A DNA stretch of 64,000 nucleotides from the NCBI RefSeq assembly GCF_003319115.1, contig NZ_QOHF01000016.1, forward strand, positions 57,708 to 121,707, written 5' to 3'. Below are positions 12,115 to 20,972 of the stretch, piece by piece (the stretch's first letter is position 1; each line of letters opens with the position of its first letter). Below the pieces are notes generated by a model, which did no database searches, had not been told where the DNA came from, and saw nothing but the letters and a program-made list of their open reading frames with translations. This stretch comes from Geodermatophilus sp. TF02-6 (GTDB lineage Bacteria > Actinomycetota > Actinomycetes > Mycobacteriales > Geodermatophilaceae). The position numbers and the translations under genes were made by a program.

Positions 12115-15078
12115 TCAGGGTGTCGACCCGGTCGTCGACCCGCTGGACGTGCCGGTGCCCGGTTGCGTCGTCCCGGTCGAACCGGTGCTGGTCGAGGACG
12201 TGGTGCTGGTCGAGGACGTGGTGCTGGTCGAGGACGACGTCGAGGTGCTCGAGGACGACGTCGAGGTGCTCGTCCGGGTCGGGGTGCTCGACGAGGACGA
12301 GGTCGTGGTCGGCGTGGTGGTCCGCGGGGGTGTCGTGGTCCGCGGGGATGTCGTGGGCGTCGCTGTCGTGGTCGGCGTGGTGGTCCGTGGGGCTGTCGTG
12401 GTCGGCGTGGTGGTCCGCGGGGGTGTCGTGGTCGGCGGAGGGGTGGTCGGTGCCGTGGTGGTGGGACGCGGGGCCTGGGTGGTGGTCGGCGTGGTGGTCG
12501 GCGTGGTGGTCTGTGGGGCCGTCGTGGTCGGCGGAGGGGTGGTCGGCGTCGTGGTGGTGGGGCGCGGGGCCTGGGTGGTGGTCGGCGCCGGAACGGTGGT
12601 GGTGGGGGCGGGGGCCGTCGTCCCGGCCGGAGCCGGGACCGGGGCGGGTGCGGTGGTGTCCGGGGCCGGAGCCGGTGCGGTGGTCGTGCCCGGCGCGGTG
12701 CTCTGTGTCGAGGCCGGAGCCGACGAGGACGTCGTGGCCGCGCTGCTGCTCCCACCCGCGGTGGTGCTGCTCCCGGCCGCGGCGGTGGTCCCGGCCGCGG
12801 CGGTGGTCCCGGCCGCGGTCGTGACGGCGCCGCCGGTGGCCGTACCCCCGCCCGCGGTGGTGGCGCTGCCACCAGCTCCCGGGGTGCCGGCCGCGTCGGT
12901 GGTGCCCGCCGTCATCCCGGTCCCGGTCGGGGAGGGGAGGAGCCACGGCGGCGTCGTCTCGGGAAGCGTCCGCTCGGCCGACCCGCGGGCCGGGCCGGCC
13001 GACCGCACCGGGACCGTGCCGGTGGCGTGGACCCCCTCCAGCGCCGACCGCGCCGGGTCGGCCGAGACCGCGTCGGCGGGTGACCCGGGCAGGACCGTGC
13101 CCGGCCCGGCCCCGGTCGCCGTCCCGCCGTCCCCACCGAGGAGCGCGGTCGGGTCGCTCCCGCCGTCTCCGCCGCTGGCGGTGTCCCGCGAGCTCTGCGC
13201 GATGCCGCCCAGGCCGAGGAAGATGCCGAGCACGGCCGCACCGGCCAGCAGGCGTTCCACCCGGCGGGGGAGCCGGCGCGCCGGGACGGTCGTCGACCGG
13301 GGGACGAAGACACCTCCCTTGCGGCGGCCGCTCGCGTCCCCGGGGCGGCCCTGCGGGGGAGCGGTGGACGTCGGGGCCGCGGCGCCCACCGCCTGGGTGG
13401 CCTGTCCGGCGGGGTCGCGGCCCGGCGCCGTCCCGCCCGCCGTCTGGGCGGCCGCGGCCTGGCGGGCCGCGATGCCGGAGAGGTTGCGCAACGGCACCTG
13501 CGGCAGGAAGAGGGCGACGACGAACCCGAGCGCCACCACGCAGGCGGCGATGAGGAACACCAGGTCGAGGGAGTTGGCGAACCCGGTCTTGAACGGCAGC
13601 GCCAGCGCGTCGGGCAGCCGCTGGATGAACGAGGTGTCCGACAGGTCGCCGCCGCCGGCGCCGCCGAGCTGTTGGAGCTGTGGAGCCAGTCGGGGGTCGG
13701 CCTCGACCGCGTCGGTGACGGCGCGTCCGATCTCGGTGGGCAGCCGGCTGAACAGCACCGACAGGAAGGCCGCGGTGCCGAAGGTGGCGCCCATCTGCCG
13801 GAAGAAGGTCACCGAGGAGGTGGCCACGCCGATCTGGCGGGGGGAGACGGCGTTCTGCACGGCCACGATCACGGGCTGGAAGTTGAAGCCCAGCCCCACA
13901 CCGAGCAGGGCCATCAGCGGGACCAGCGCCCCGTAGGAGGTGTCGGCCCCGACGACCCGCGACAGGCTCACCAGGGCGACGGCCATGAGCACCGAGCCGG
14001 CCAGCGGGAAGACCTTGTACTTGCCGGTCTTGGCGATGGTGAGCCCGGAGCTCATCGCCCCGACCATGATCCCGGCGACCAGCGGGAGCATCTGCAGGCC
14101 GGCGAGGGTGGCGCTGGAGCCGTGCACGATCTGCAGGTACTGCGGCAGCAGCAGCAGGCCGCCGAACATGCCCGCGCCGATGACCAGACTGGCGGCGCCG
14201 CTGACGGTGAAGCTGCGGTTGCGGAACAGCCGCAGCGGCAGCAGCGCATCCTCCCCGTAAGCCCGCTCGGCCAGCACGAACAGGGCGAACCCGACCGCAC
14301 CGATCGCGTAGCAGACCAGCGCCCGGGTCGACGTCCAGCCCCAGCTGCGGGCCTGCTCGGCCACGATGAGCAGCGGGACGACGCAGACGACCAGGGCCAG
14401 CGCGCCGGGCCAGTCGATGCGGTGCTCCCGCCGCTCGTGGGGCAGGTGCAGCACCCGGAACACGGTGGCGAACGCGGCGAGGCCGAGCGGGACGTTGAGG
14501 TAGAAGATCCAGCGCCAGCCGTCGGCGCCCAGCAGGCTGCTCTGCCCGGCCAGGAACCCGCCGATGACCGGGCCGAGCACGCTGGAGGTGCCCCAGACCG
14601 CCATGAAGAAGCCCTGGTACCGCGCGCGTTCCCGGGGTGGGACGAGGTCGCCGATGATCGCCAGGGCCAGCGACATCAGCCCGCCGGCGCCGATGCCCTG
14701 GATCGCGCGGAACGCGGCCAGCTCGTACATCGAGCTGGCCAGGCCGCACAGGATCGAGCCGGCGACGAAGATCGCGATGGCGAACAGGTAGAACGGCCGC
14801 CGGCCGTAGATGTCGGAGAGCTTGCCGTACAGCGGGGTGGAGATCGTCGAGGTGATCAGGAACGCCGTGGTGGCCCAGGCCTGCAGGTCGTAGCCGTTCA
14901 GGTCGTCGGCGATGGTGCGGATGGCGGTGGAGACCACCGTCTGGTCCAGGGCGGCGAGGAACATCGCCACCATCAGCCCGACCAGGATCGTCATGATCTG
15001 GCGGTGCGTGAAGGCGCCGGGCGCGGCCGTGCGGGCGCCCGGCGGCTCGGCCGCGTCGGGGCGGGGGCGGTGGCTCAT
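12115..15078 (-). CDS. EmrB/QacA-type MFS drug exporter with a long Thr/Ser/Pro tail
   Basis: 987 residues. The first ~530 form a DHA2-family (14-segment) proton antiporter: LAALDQTVVSTAI in segment 1, GKLSDIYGRRP in loop 2-3, and a motif-C-like GPVIGGFLAG. A linker leads to an extra hydrophobic segment (LLAGAAVLGIFLGLGGIA, near residue 600), then about 330 residues dominated by Thr, Ser, Pro, Ala and Gly with TTTP/TTTAP/SSTS repeats. The tail has no recognisable domain; if the extra segment crosses the membrane it would lie outside the cell and could be O-mannosylated. ATG at 15078 overlaps the stop of a 48-codon ORF. A divergent TetR gene and an operator suggest ligand-controlled expression. 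Substrate unknown. Confidence 0.88.
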   Translation of the reverse strand: MSHRPRPDAAEPPGARTAAPGAFTHRQIMTILVGLMVAMFLAALDQTVVSTAIRTIADDLNGYDLQAWATTAFLITSTISTPLYGKLSDIYGRRPFYLFAIAIFVAGSILCGLASSMYELAAFRAIQGIGAGGLMSLALAIIGDLVPPRERARYQGFFMAVWGTSSVLGPVIGGFLAGQSSLLGADGWRWIFYLNVPLGLAAFATVFRVLHLPHERREHRIDWPGALALVVCVVPLLIVAEQARSWGWTSTRALVCYAIGAVGFALFVLAERAYGEDALLPLRLFRNRSFTVSGAASLVIGAGMFGGLLLLPQYLQIVHGSSATLAGLQMLPLVAGIMVGAMSSGLTIAKTGKYKVFPLAGSVLMAVALVSLSRVVGADTSYGALVPLMALLGVGLGFNFQPVIVAVQNAVSPRQIGVATSSVTFFRQMGATFGTAAFLSVLFSRLPTEIGRAVTDAVEADPRLAPQLQQLGGAGGGDLSDTSFIQRLPDALALPFKTGFANSLDLVFLIAACVVALGFVVALFLPQVPLRNLSGIAARQAAAAQTAGGTAPGRDPAGQATQAVGAAAPTSTAPPQGRPGDASGRRKGGVFVPRSTTVPARRLPRRVERLLAGAAVLGIFLGLGGIAQSSRDTASGGDGGSDPTALLGGDGGTATGAGPGTVLPGSPADAVSADPARSALEGVHATGTVPVRSAGPARGSAERTLPETTPPWLLPSPTGTGMTAGTTDAAGTPGAGGSATTAGGGTATGGAVTTAAGTTAAAGTTAAAGSSTTAGGSSSAATTSSSAPASTQSTAPGTTTAPAPAPDTTAPAPVPAPAGTTAPAPTTTVPAPTTTQAPRPTTTTPTTPPPTTTAPQTTTPTTTPTTTQAPRPTTTAPTTPPPTTTPPRTTTPTTTAPRTTTPTTTATPTTSPRTTTPPRTTTPTTTSSSSSTPTRTSTSTSSSSTSTSSSTSTTSSTSTTSSTSTGSTGTTQPGTGTSSGSTTGSTP

Positions 15079-15221
15079 GCGGTCCCTCTCCGGCAGGAGT
15101 CCGCGGGCGGCGACGCGCCCGGGCCGTCGACGTCCAGCTCGGTCCCGGGGGCGGGGGCCGGCCCCCGGCCGAGCGGGACGCGCCTCGCCAGGTCGCTCCG
15201 AACCTGCTGCTCGTGGGGCAT
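15075..15221 (-). CDS. Possible 48-residue leader peptide coupled to the exporter
   Basis: ATG at 15221 follows GGAGTG at good spacing, directly after the palindromic operator. The frame ends TGA overlapping the exporter ATG (ATGA), so the exporter may be translated by coupling. The product is Pro/Arg/Gly-rich, with no membrane segment and no recognised family. It may equally be an untranslated 5' leader in a high-GC genome. Confidence 0.4.
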   Translation of the reverse strand: MPHEQQVRSDLARRVPLGRGPAPAPGTELDVDGPGASPPADSCRRGTA

Positions 15222-15229
15222 GCTCACTC

Positions 15230-15243
15230 CAGACGATCGTCTG
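15230..15243. promoter_or_regulatory. Perfect palindrome, likely TetR operator
   Basis: CAGACGATCGTCTG is a perfect 14-bp palindrome midway between the divergent exporter and TetR genes, where such regulators usually bind to repress both transcripts. Confidence 0.7.
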
Positions 15244-15281
15244 AGACGCCCGTATCAGGTCCGGGCCAGCATGGAGACCGC

Positions 15282-15893
15282 ATGACGCAGAGCGCAACCC
15301 CCGCACGGCTGCTCGACGCCGCCGAGGAGCTGCTGGCCCAGCACGGCAGCTCGGGCACCTCGGTGCGCGACGTGCTCAAGCTGGCCGGCGTCGCCAACGC
15401 CGCCGCGGTCGGGTACTACTTCGGCGGCAAGGCCGACCTCGTGGCCGCCGTCGAGCGCCGCGTGGTCGACCGGGTGCTCACCGACCGGGAGCGCTCGCTG
15501 CAGGCGCTGGGCGGTGCTCCCGACGTCGAGGGGCTGGTCGACGGCTGGGTGCGGCCCATCGTCGCGCTCCGGTGCGCCGGCCGGGGCCGGTACGCCGCGC
15601 GGGTCTTCACGCGGATCTTCGACCAGCCGCCGGCGCGGTGGGAGGCCAACGGCGCGGCGGCGACCCGGGCGATGGCCGGCCGCTACCAGGCCGCCGTCGC
15701 AGCGCTGGTGCCGCACCTGGACGAGCGCGAGCTGGCCTGGCGCTGGCAGTGCATCACCGCCACGACGGACTTCTACGCCATCGGTGCCCTCGACTTCGGC
15801 GAGCCCGCTCCCGGTCCGGACGACGTCGACGACCACGTGCGCCGGCTGGTGGTGCCGGGCAGCGCCGTGCTGCGCGCCCCGGCGGCCCGCTGA
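15282..15893 (+). CDS. TetR/AcrR family regulator of the exporter
   Basis: 203 residues. The N-terminal helix-turn-helix is clear: ATPARLLDAAEELLAQHG, TSVRDVLKLAGV, then VGYYFGGKADLVAAV, the standard TetR recognition-helix region. The C-terminal ligand pocket is helical, with a WRWQCITATTDFYA segment seen in TetR proteins near degradation or efflux genes. ATG at 15282 has only a weak GGAGA site; no better start lies between it and the operator. By family precedent it represses itself and the divergent exporter until a ligand binds. Confidence 0.88.
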   Translation: MTQSATPARLLDAAEELLAQHGSSGTSVRDVLKLAGVANAAAVGYYFGGKADLVAAVERRVVDRVLTDRERSLQALGGAPDVEGLVDGWVRPIVALRCAGRGRYAARVFTRIFDQPPARWEANGAAATRAMAGRYQAAVAALVPHLDERELAWRWQCITATTDFYAIGALDFGEPAPGPDDVDDHVRRLVVPGSAVLRAPAAR

Positions 15894-16001
15894 CCGGCGC
15901 GCCCGGAGGGGTGGAAACGCGCGGCGACGTGTGAGGGGATGCCATCCCCGGGAGCTCGCCGGTCGCGGCGGGCAGCCCGACGCCGACGGGAGGTCACCGG
16001 C

Positions 16002-17186
16002 ATGACGCGAGCGCTCGTCATCGGGGGCGGGGTCGCCGGCCCCGTGGCGGCCATGGCCCTGCAGAAGGCGGGCATCGACGCCGTCGTCCACGAGGCCCAC
16101 CCGACGCCGTCGGGTGACGTCGGCGCGTGGCTGGGCCTGCAGACCAACGGCCTGGACGCGCTGCGGGCGATCGACGCGGAGCAGGCGGTCCTCGACGTGG
16201 GTTTCCCGACGCCGGTGATCGAGTTCCGCAGCGGCACCGGCAAGGTGCTGGGGTCCACGGCCACCACCGGCCCCGCACCCGGCGGCACCGTCGGCCTGTC
16301 GATGAAGCGCTCCGAGCTGTACCGGGCGCTGCACGGCGAGGCCCTCCGCCGCGGCGTCGACGTCCGCTACCGCTCCCGGCTGGTCGACGCGCGCGGCACC
16401 CCGGCCGGCGTGACGGCGACCTTCGCCGACGGCACGACCGAGACGGCGGACCTGCTCATCGGCGCGGACGGCGTCCGGTCGACGGTGCGGTCCCTGGTCG
16501 ACCCCGGCTGCCCACCGCCCCGGTACGTCCCCGTGCTGAACACCGCCGGCTACTCCGAGCACACCCCGGCCGGTGCCGAGGTGGGCCGGCTGACGATGGT
16601 CTTCGGCCGGCGCTCGTTCTTCGGGTACCTGCCGGCGCCGACCGGGCAGACCTGGTGGTTCGCCAACCCGCCCCTGACCCGGGAACCCGCGCCCGACGAG
16701 GTCGCCGGGATCCCCGACGCGCAGTGGCGTTCCCTGCTGCGCGACCTGCACGCCGGGGACCGCTGCCCGGCGGGGGACCTCGTCGAGGCCACCGCCGGAC
16801 CACTGCGCGGGTGGACCACCTACGACGTGCCGACCGTGCGCCGGTGGCACCGCGGGCGCACGGTGCTGATCGGGGACGCCGCGCACGCGACCTCACCCGC
16901 GGCCGGGCAGGGCTCGTCGCTCGCCGTCGAGGATGCCGTCGTCCTGGCCCGCTGCCTGCGCGACCTGCCGGTCGAGGACGCCGTCGACCTCTTCGAGCGC
17001 ACCCGGCGGGCGCGGGCGGAGCGGGTGGTCGCCCAGGGCTTCCGGACCAGCAGCGCCAAGTCCCCGCCCGCCGTGGGTCGCGTGGTCCGCGACCTGGTCT
17101 TGCCGGTCGTGCTGCGGCGTCGTGACCCGCAGGCCTGGATGCGCCGTCACCACGTCGTCTGGGACGCCCCCGCGCTGACCGCCTGA
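16002..17186 (+). CDS. FAD-dependent monooxygenase (PHBH/TetX-like)
   Basis: 394 residues of the class A flavoprotein hydroxylase type. The FAD dinucleotide motif VIGGGVAGPVAAMAL is at the N-terminus, the DG motif (LIGADGVRS) in the middle, and the second FAD motif LIGDAAHATSPAAGQG near residue 290. These enzymes hydroxylate small aromatic or polyketide substrates with NAD(P)H and O2. GGGAGGT lies 7 nt before the ATG. It follows the TetR gene by 108 nt on the same strand. It could modify a compound sensed by that regulator or act independently; the substrate is not readable from sequence. Confidence 0.88.
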   Translation: MTRALVIGGGVAGPVAAMALQKAGIDAVVHEAHPTPSGDVGAWLGLQTNGLDALRAIDAEQAVLDVGFPTPVIEFRSGTGKVLGSTATTGPAPGGTVGLSMKRSELYRALHGEALRRGVDVRYRSRLVDARGTPAGVTATFADGTTETADLLIGADGVRSTVRSLVDPGCPPPRYVPVLNTAGYSEHTPAGAEVGRLTMVFGRRSFFGYLPAPTGQTWWFANPPLTREPAPDEVAGIPDAQWRSLLRDLHAGDRCPAGDLVEATAGPLRGWTTYDVPTVRRWHRGRTVLIGDAAHATSPAAGQGSSLAVEDAVVLARCLRDLPVEDAVDLFERTRRARAERVVAQGFRTSSAKSPPAVGRVVRDLVLPVVLRRRDPQAWMRRHHVVWDAPALTA

Positions 17187-17330
17187 CCGCACGGGCGGGG
17201 TGGTGCCGCACCCGGACGGGGCGGCCGGCCGGAGGGCGCACGGGAGGGGCCGCAGTGCGCCGTCCGGGAGGACGATGCTGCGTGGCCGCCCGGCCGGTAC
17301 ACCGGACCGCACGACGGAGGGCTCGGAACG

Positions 17331-18692
17331 ATGCGATGGGACGCCGCGCGGGAGCAGGTGCGCGGATCGCTGTGGGTGATCCCGACCGGGTGCGTGGTCG
17401 GCGCGCTCGTCCTCGGGGAGCTGCTCTCGCGCATCGAGGTGGGCCCGACCTCGCCGCTGGCCTTCCAGGGCACCGCGGACGACGCCCGGAGCCTGCTCAG
17501 CGGGATCAGCGGCACCATGATCACGGTCATCGCGGTCGTGCTCGGCCTCGCCGTGGTGGCGCTGCAGCTGTCGTCGACCCAGTTCTCGCCGCGCCTGCTG
17601 CGCAACTACCTGCGCGACCGCGCCAACCAGGTGGTGCTGGGCGTCCTGGTCGGCACGTTCGCCTACAGCGCCGGCGGCCTGTTCACCGTGGGCGTCGCCG
17701 GCGGGGCGCGCAACGACGAGTTCCCGCGGTTCGCGGTGTCCGTGGCCATCGGGCTGCTGTTCGTGAGCCTGGCGCTGCTGGTCTACTTCGCCCACCACCT
17801 GGCCCACTCCCTGCAGGTCGACGACATCATGCGGGTGGTCGAGGAGAACGCCCTGCCGGTGATCCGCTCCGACGTGTTCACCGAGGAGGACGAGGAGCTG
17901 CCGGCCCCGCCGGCGTGGGCGGTGGCGGTGGCGGCCCGCCGCTCCGGCTACGTCCAGGCGGTCGATCTGCGCCAGCTGCTGTCGGCGGCGACCGGCCGGC
18001 GGCTGACCGTGCGGCTGCGCGTGCACGTCGGCGAGCACGTGGTCGCCGGCACCGTGCTGGCCTGGGTGTGGACGGCGTCCCCGGCCCAGGCCCCGCCGCC
18101 GGCCGCGGAGCTGGCCACCACGCTGGACCGCACGGTGCGCATCGGCTTCGAGCGCACCCTCGAGCAGGACCTGGGCCTGGGCTTCCGCCAGCTGGCCGAC
18201 CCGGCGTGCAAGGCGCTGTCCCCGGCGGTCAACGACCCGTACACGGCGGTGCAGGCCATCGACCACCTCGCGGTCCTCTTCGGCGCGCTGGCGGCGCGGC
18301 CGGTGGGGGACCACGTCGCCCGGGACCCCGACGGCAGCGTGCGGTTGGTCGTGCCGGGACGGCGGTTCGCGGAGCTGCTGGCCATCACGGTCGGGCTGAT
18401 CCGGCGCTACGGCGCGGCCGAGCCCAACGTCGTGCAGGCGCTGCTGCGGCTGCTGGCCACCTGCGCGGCCCTGTGCACCGAGGACCCCCGCCGGTGGTCG
18501 GCCATCGCGACCGAGGCGGGCCTGCTGGTGGACGACGCGGAGCGCTCGATCCGCCAGCCCGAGGACCTTGCCGTCGTCCACGCCCAGGCGCGCGTCGTCG
18601 CCGAGGCGCTCGACGACCGGCGCGCCGGGCGCCTGTCGCGGCTGGGGCACGCGGCGGCGGGCCCGCCGGCACCGGCGCCGACGCAGCCGTGA
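17331..18692 (+). CDS. DUF2254 family membrane protein
   Basis: 453 residues matching the DUF2254 pattern: about four membrane segments in the first 160 residues, with the family-typical QLSSTQFSPRLLRNYLRDR between the second and third, then a soluble domain ending in a helical region (DPACKALSPAVNDPYTAVQA is also diagnostic). The function of DUF2254 is not established to my knowledge. ATG at 17331 follows GGAGGG. It appears to be a single gene between the monooxygenase and the amine oxidase operon. The C-terminal 30 residues are low-complexity and variable. Confidence 0.88.
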   Translation: MRWDAAREQVRGSLWVIPTGCVVGALVLGELLSRIEVGPTSPLAFQGTADDARSLLSGISGTMITVIAVVLGLAVVALQLSSTQFSPRLLRNYLRDRANQVVLGVLVGTFAYSAGGLFTVGVAGGARNDEFPRFAVSVAIGLLFVSLALLVYFAHHLAHSLQVDDIMRVVEENALPVIRSDVFTEEDEELPAPPAWAVAVAARRSGYVQAVDLRQLLSAATGRRLTVRLRVHVGEHVVAGTVLAWVWTASPAQAPPPAAELATTLDRTVRIGFERTLEQDLGLGFRQLADPACKALSPAVNDPYTAVQAIDHLAVLFGALAARPVGDHVARDPDGSVRLVVPGRRFAELLAITVGLIRRYGAAEPNVVQALLRLLATCAALCTEDPRRWSAIATEAGLLVDDAERSIRQPEDLAVVHAQARVVAEALDDRRAGRLSRLGHAAAGPPAPAPTQP

Positions 18693-18837
18693 ACCGGCGC
18701 CGGACGTCCGGACCCCCGCTCGACCGCGGAACCGATCCGGACGTCGGGCCGGCGCGCCCGGATCGACCACGCGGTGGAGGCGGTCGGTTCCACCGGGTGA
18801 GAACGGGCGGTTGGCGCCCCGGCCGGTGGCCCTCGCC

Positions 18838-18853
18838 GTGACACGTGCGTCAC
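18838..18853. promoter_or_regulatory. Inverted repeat upstream of the amine oxidase
   Basis: GTGAC-ACGTGC-GTCAC, with perfect 5-bp arms, lies about 70 bp before the oxidase start. A GntR- or TetR-type operator is possible. No regulator gene adjoins it. The rest of the 228-bp gap looks empty. Confidence 0.4.
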
Positions 18854-18920
18854 CCGTCCTGCACCGGAGCTGCCTAGCGTCGGCCGCACACGCTCGCCGC
18901 GCTCCGACCGGAGGTCCGCC

Positions 18921-20930
18921 ATGACGCTCATCGAGGGCGCACCGCGCCAGGAACTCGCCGTCCCGCCCGTCGGGCACCCGCTCGAGCCGCTCACCCCGGA
19001 AGAGCTGTCGCACGCAGCGGCGCTGATCCGCGGCGCCGAGGTCTTCCCCGAGGGCACCCGCTTCGTCTACCTGGAGCTGGTCGAGCCGCCGAAGGACCTC
19101 GTCTCGTCCTGGACCCCCGGCACCGTCTGGGACCGGCAGGCGCGGGCCGTGCTGCGCAGTCCCCGGGAACACGCCACCTACGAGGCGGTGGCCTCGCTGG
19201 GCACCGGCCGCCTGCTGTCCTGGCGGCACGTCGAGGGCGTGCAGCCGCCGATGACCGCCGAGGAGTTCCTGGCCTGCGAGGACGTCGTCCGGGCCGACCC
19301 GCGCTGGCAGGCGGCGGTGCGGGCCCGCGGGGTCGAGGACTTCTCGCTGGTCATGCTCGACCCGTGGGCGTCGGGCTACACCGGGCCCGAGGACGACCCG
19401 GGCGGCCGCCGGCTGGCCCGGCCGTTGTCGTTCGTGCGGTCCGGGCCCGACGACAACGGCTACGCCCGCCCGGTCGAGGGGCTGGTCGTCACCGTCGACC
19501 TGGACACCATGACCGTGCTCGACGTGGCCGACTCCGGCGTCGTCCCGCTGCCGCCGCAGCCGGGCAACTACCTGCCCGAGCTGCTCGCCGAGCCCGGCAA
19601 CGTCCCGGCCTTCGACCGGCCGCGCGCCCCGATGAAGCCGATCAGCACCACCCAGCCGGAGGGGCCCAGCTTCACCGTCGACGGTCACGCGGTGGCCTGG
19701 GGCCCGTGGCGGCTGCGGATCGGCTACACCCCGCGCGAGGGGCTGGTGCTGCACGAGATCGGCTACGTCGACCGGGGCGTGCTGCGGCCGGTCGTCCACC
19801 GCGCCTCGCTGTCGGAGATGTTCGTCCCCTACGGCGACCCGCGCCCCACCCACTGGAACAAGAACGTCTTCGACATGGGGGAGTACGGCCTGGGCTGGCT
19901 GGCCAACCCGCTGGAGCTCGGCTGCGACTGCCTCGGCGAGATCCGCTACTTCGACGGGTACGTCAACGACCAGGACGGCGAGCCGGTCCGGATCCCCAAC
20001 GCCGTCTGCATGCACGAGGAGGACGCCTCGATCGGTTGGAAGCACACCGACTTCCGCACCGGCCGGGCCGAGGTCCGCCGCAACCGCCGCCTGGTCGTCT
20101 CGATGATCGCCACGGTCGGCAACTACGACTACGGCTTCTACTGGAACCTCTACCTGGACGGCAGCATCGAGTTCGAGGTCAAGCTGACCGGCATCCTCTC
20201 CACCGGCGCGCTGCCGGTGGGGGAGGACCCGGTGTGGGGGACGACGGTGGCCCCGGGCCTCATGGCCCCCAACCACGAGCACTACTTCAGCGTCCGGCTG
20301 GACATGGCCGTCGACGGGCCGCGCAACAACCTCTACGAGGTCGACTCGGTGTCCGACCCCGCCGGCCCGCACAACCCCCACGGCAACGCCTGGCGGACGC
20401 GCCGGCGGCACCTGACCCGCGAGTCGGAGGCCCAGCGGCTGCCGGACCCGCTGGCCGGCCGGGCTTGGCTGGTCAGCAGCGCCGACACCGTGACCGCGCT
20501 CGGTGCCCGGCCCAGCTACAAGGTCGAGCCCGGGCCGTACACCGCGCCGCTGTGGCGGGAGGGCTCGGAGCAGGCCGCCCGCGGCGGCTTCGCCACCCGG
20601 CAGCTGTGGGCCACCCCGTACGACCCGGGCCAACGGTTCGCGGCCGGGGAGTACGTGGCGCAGAACCCCGGACCCGACGGGCTGGTCGCCTACACCGCCG
20701 GCGACCGCTCGCTGGTCGATGCCGACCTGGTGCTCTGGTACACCATCGGCGCCCACCACGTCGTCCGCCCGGAGGACTGGCCGGTGATGCCGGTGACCCG
20801 GGTCGGCTTCCACCTCAAGCCCTTCGGGTTCTTCGACGGCAACCCGATGCTCGACCTGCCGGCCGAGGGCGGGCACTGCGCCCCCACCGTGGCCGACGGC
20901 ACCGACCGCGGCAACGCCTGCGGTCACTGA
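18921..20930 (+). CDS. Copper-containing primary-amine oxidase
   Basis: 669 residues, near the usual ~640 of bacterial copper amine oxidases. The topaquinone precursor is Tyr401 in TVGNYDYGFYW. The catalytic base is Asp318 in VFDMGEYGLG. Copper ligands fit HEH in APNHEHYFSV plus the late histidine in RVGFHLKPFGFF. The enzyme oxidises primary amines (tyramine, phenethylamine, histamine type) to aldehyde, ammonia and H2O2. No signal peptide is seen, so it is probably cytoplasmic. ATG follows GGAGGT. A permease lies 42 nt downstream, suggesting co-transcribed amine uptake and oxidation; no aldehyde dehydrogenase is next to it. The exact amine is unknown. Confidence 0.95.
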   Translation: MTLIEGAPRQELAVPPVGHPLEPLTPEELSHAAALIRGAEVFPEGTRFVYLELVEPPKDLVSSWTPGTVWDRQARAVLRSPREHATYEAVASLGTGRLLSWRHVEGVQPPMTAEEFLACEDVVRADPRWQAAVRARGVEDFSLVMLDPWASGYTGPEDDPGGRRLARPLSFVRSGPDDNGYARPVEGLVVTVDLDTMTVLDVADSGVVPLPPQPGNYLPELLAEPGNVPAFDRPRAPMKPISTTQPEGPSFTVDGHAVAWGPWRLRIGYTPREGLVLHEIGYVDRGVLRPVVHRASLSEMFVPYGDPRPTHWNKNVFDMGEYGLGWLANPLELGCDCLGEIRYFDGYVNDQDGEPVRIPNAVCMHEEDASIGWKHTDFRTGRAEVRRNRRLVVSMIATVGNYDYGFYWNLYLDGSIEFEVKLTGILSTGALPVGEDPVWGTTVAPGLMAPNHEHYFSVRLDMAVDGPRNNLYEVDSVSDPAGPHNPHGNAWRTRRRHLTRESEAQRLPDPLAGRAWLVSSADTVTALGARPSYKVEPGPYTAPLWREGSEQAARGGFATRQLWATPYDPGQRFAAGEYVAQNPGPDGLVAYTAGDRSLVDADLVLWYTIGAHHVVRPEDWPVMPVTRVGFHLKPFGFFDGNPMLDLPAEGGHCAPTVADGTDRGNACGH

Positions 20931-20972
20931 CCCACCGGGACGACGACGCCAGCAACGGACCCGAGGAGACCC

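Noticed and set aside
12163..13936. Gly/Val-rich open frames opposite the exporter tail
   Set aside because: Mirror image of the Thr/Ser/Pro repeat; no ribosome site and no family.
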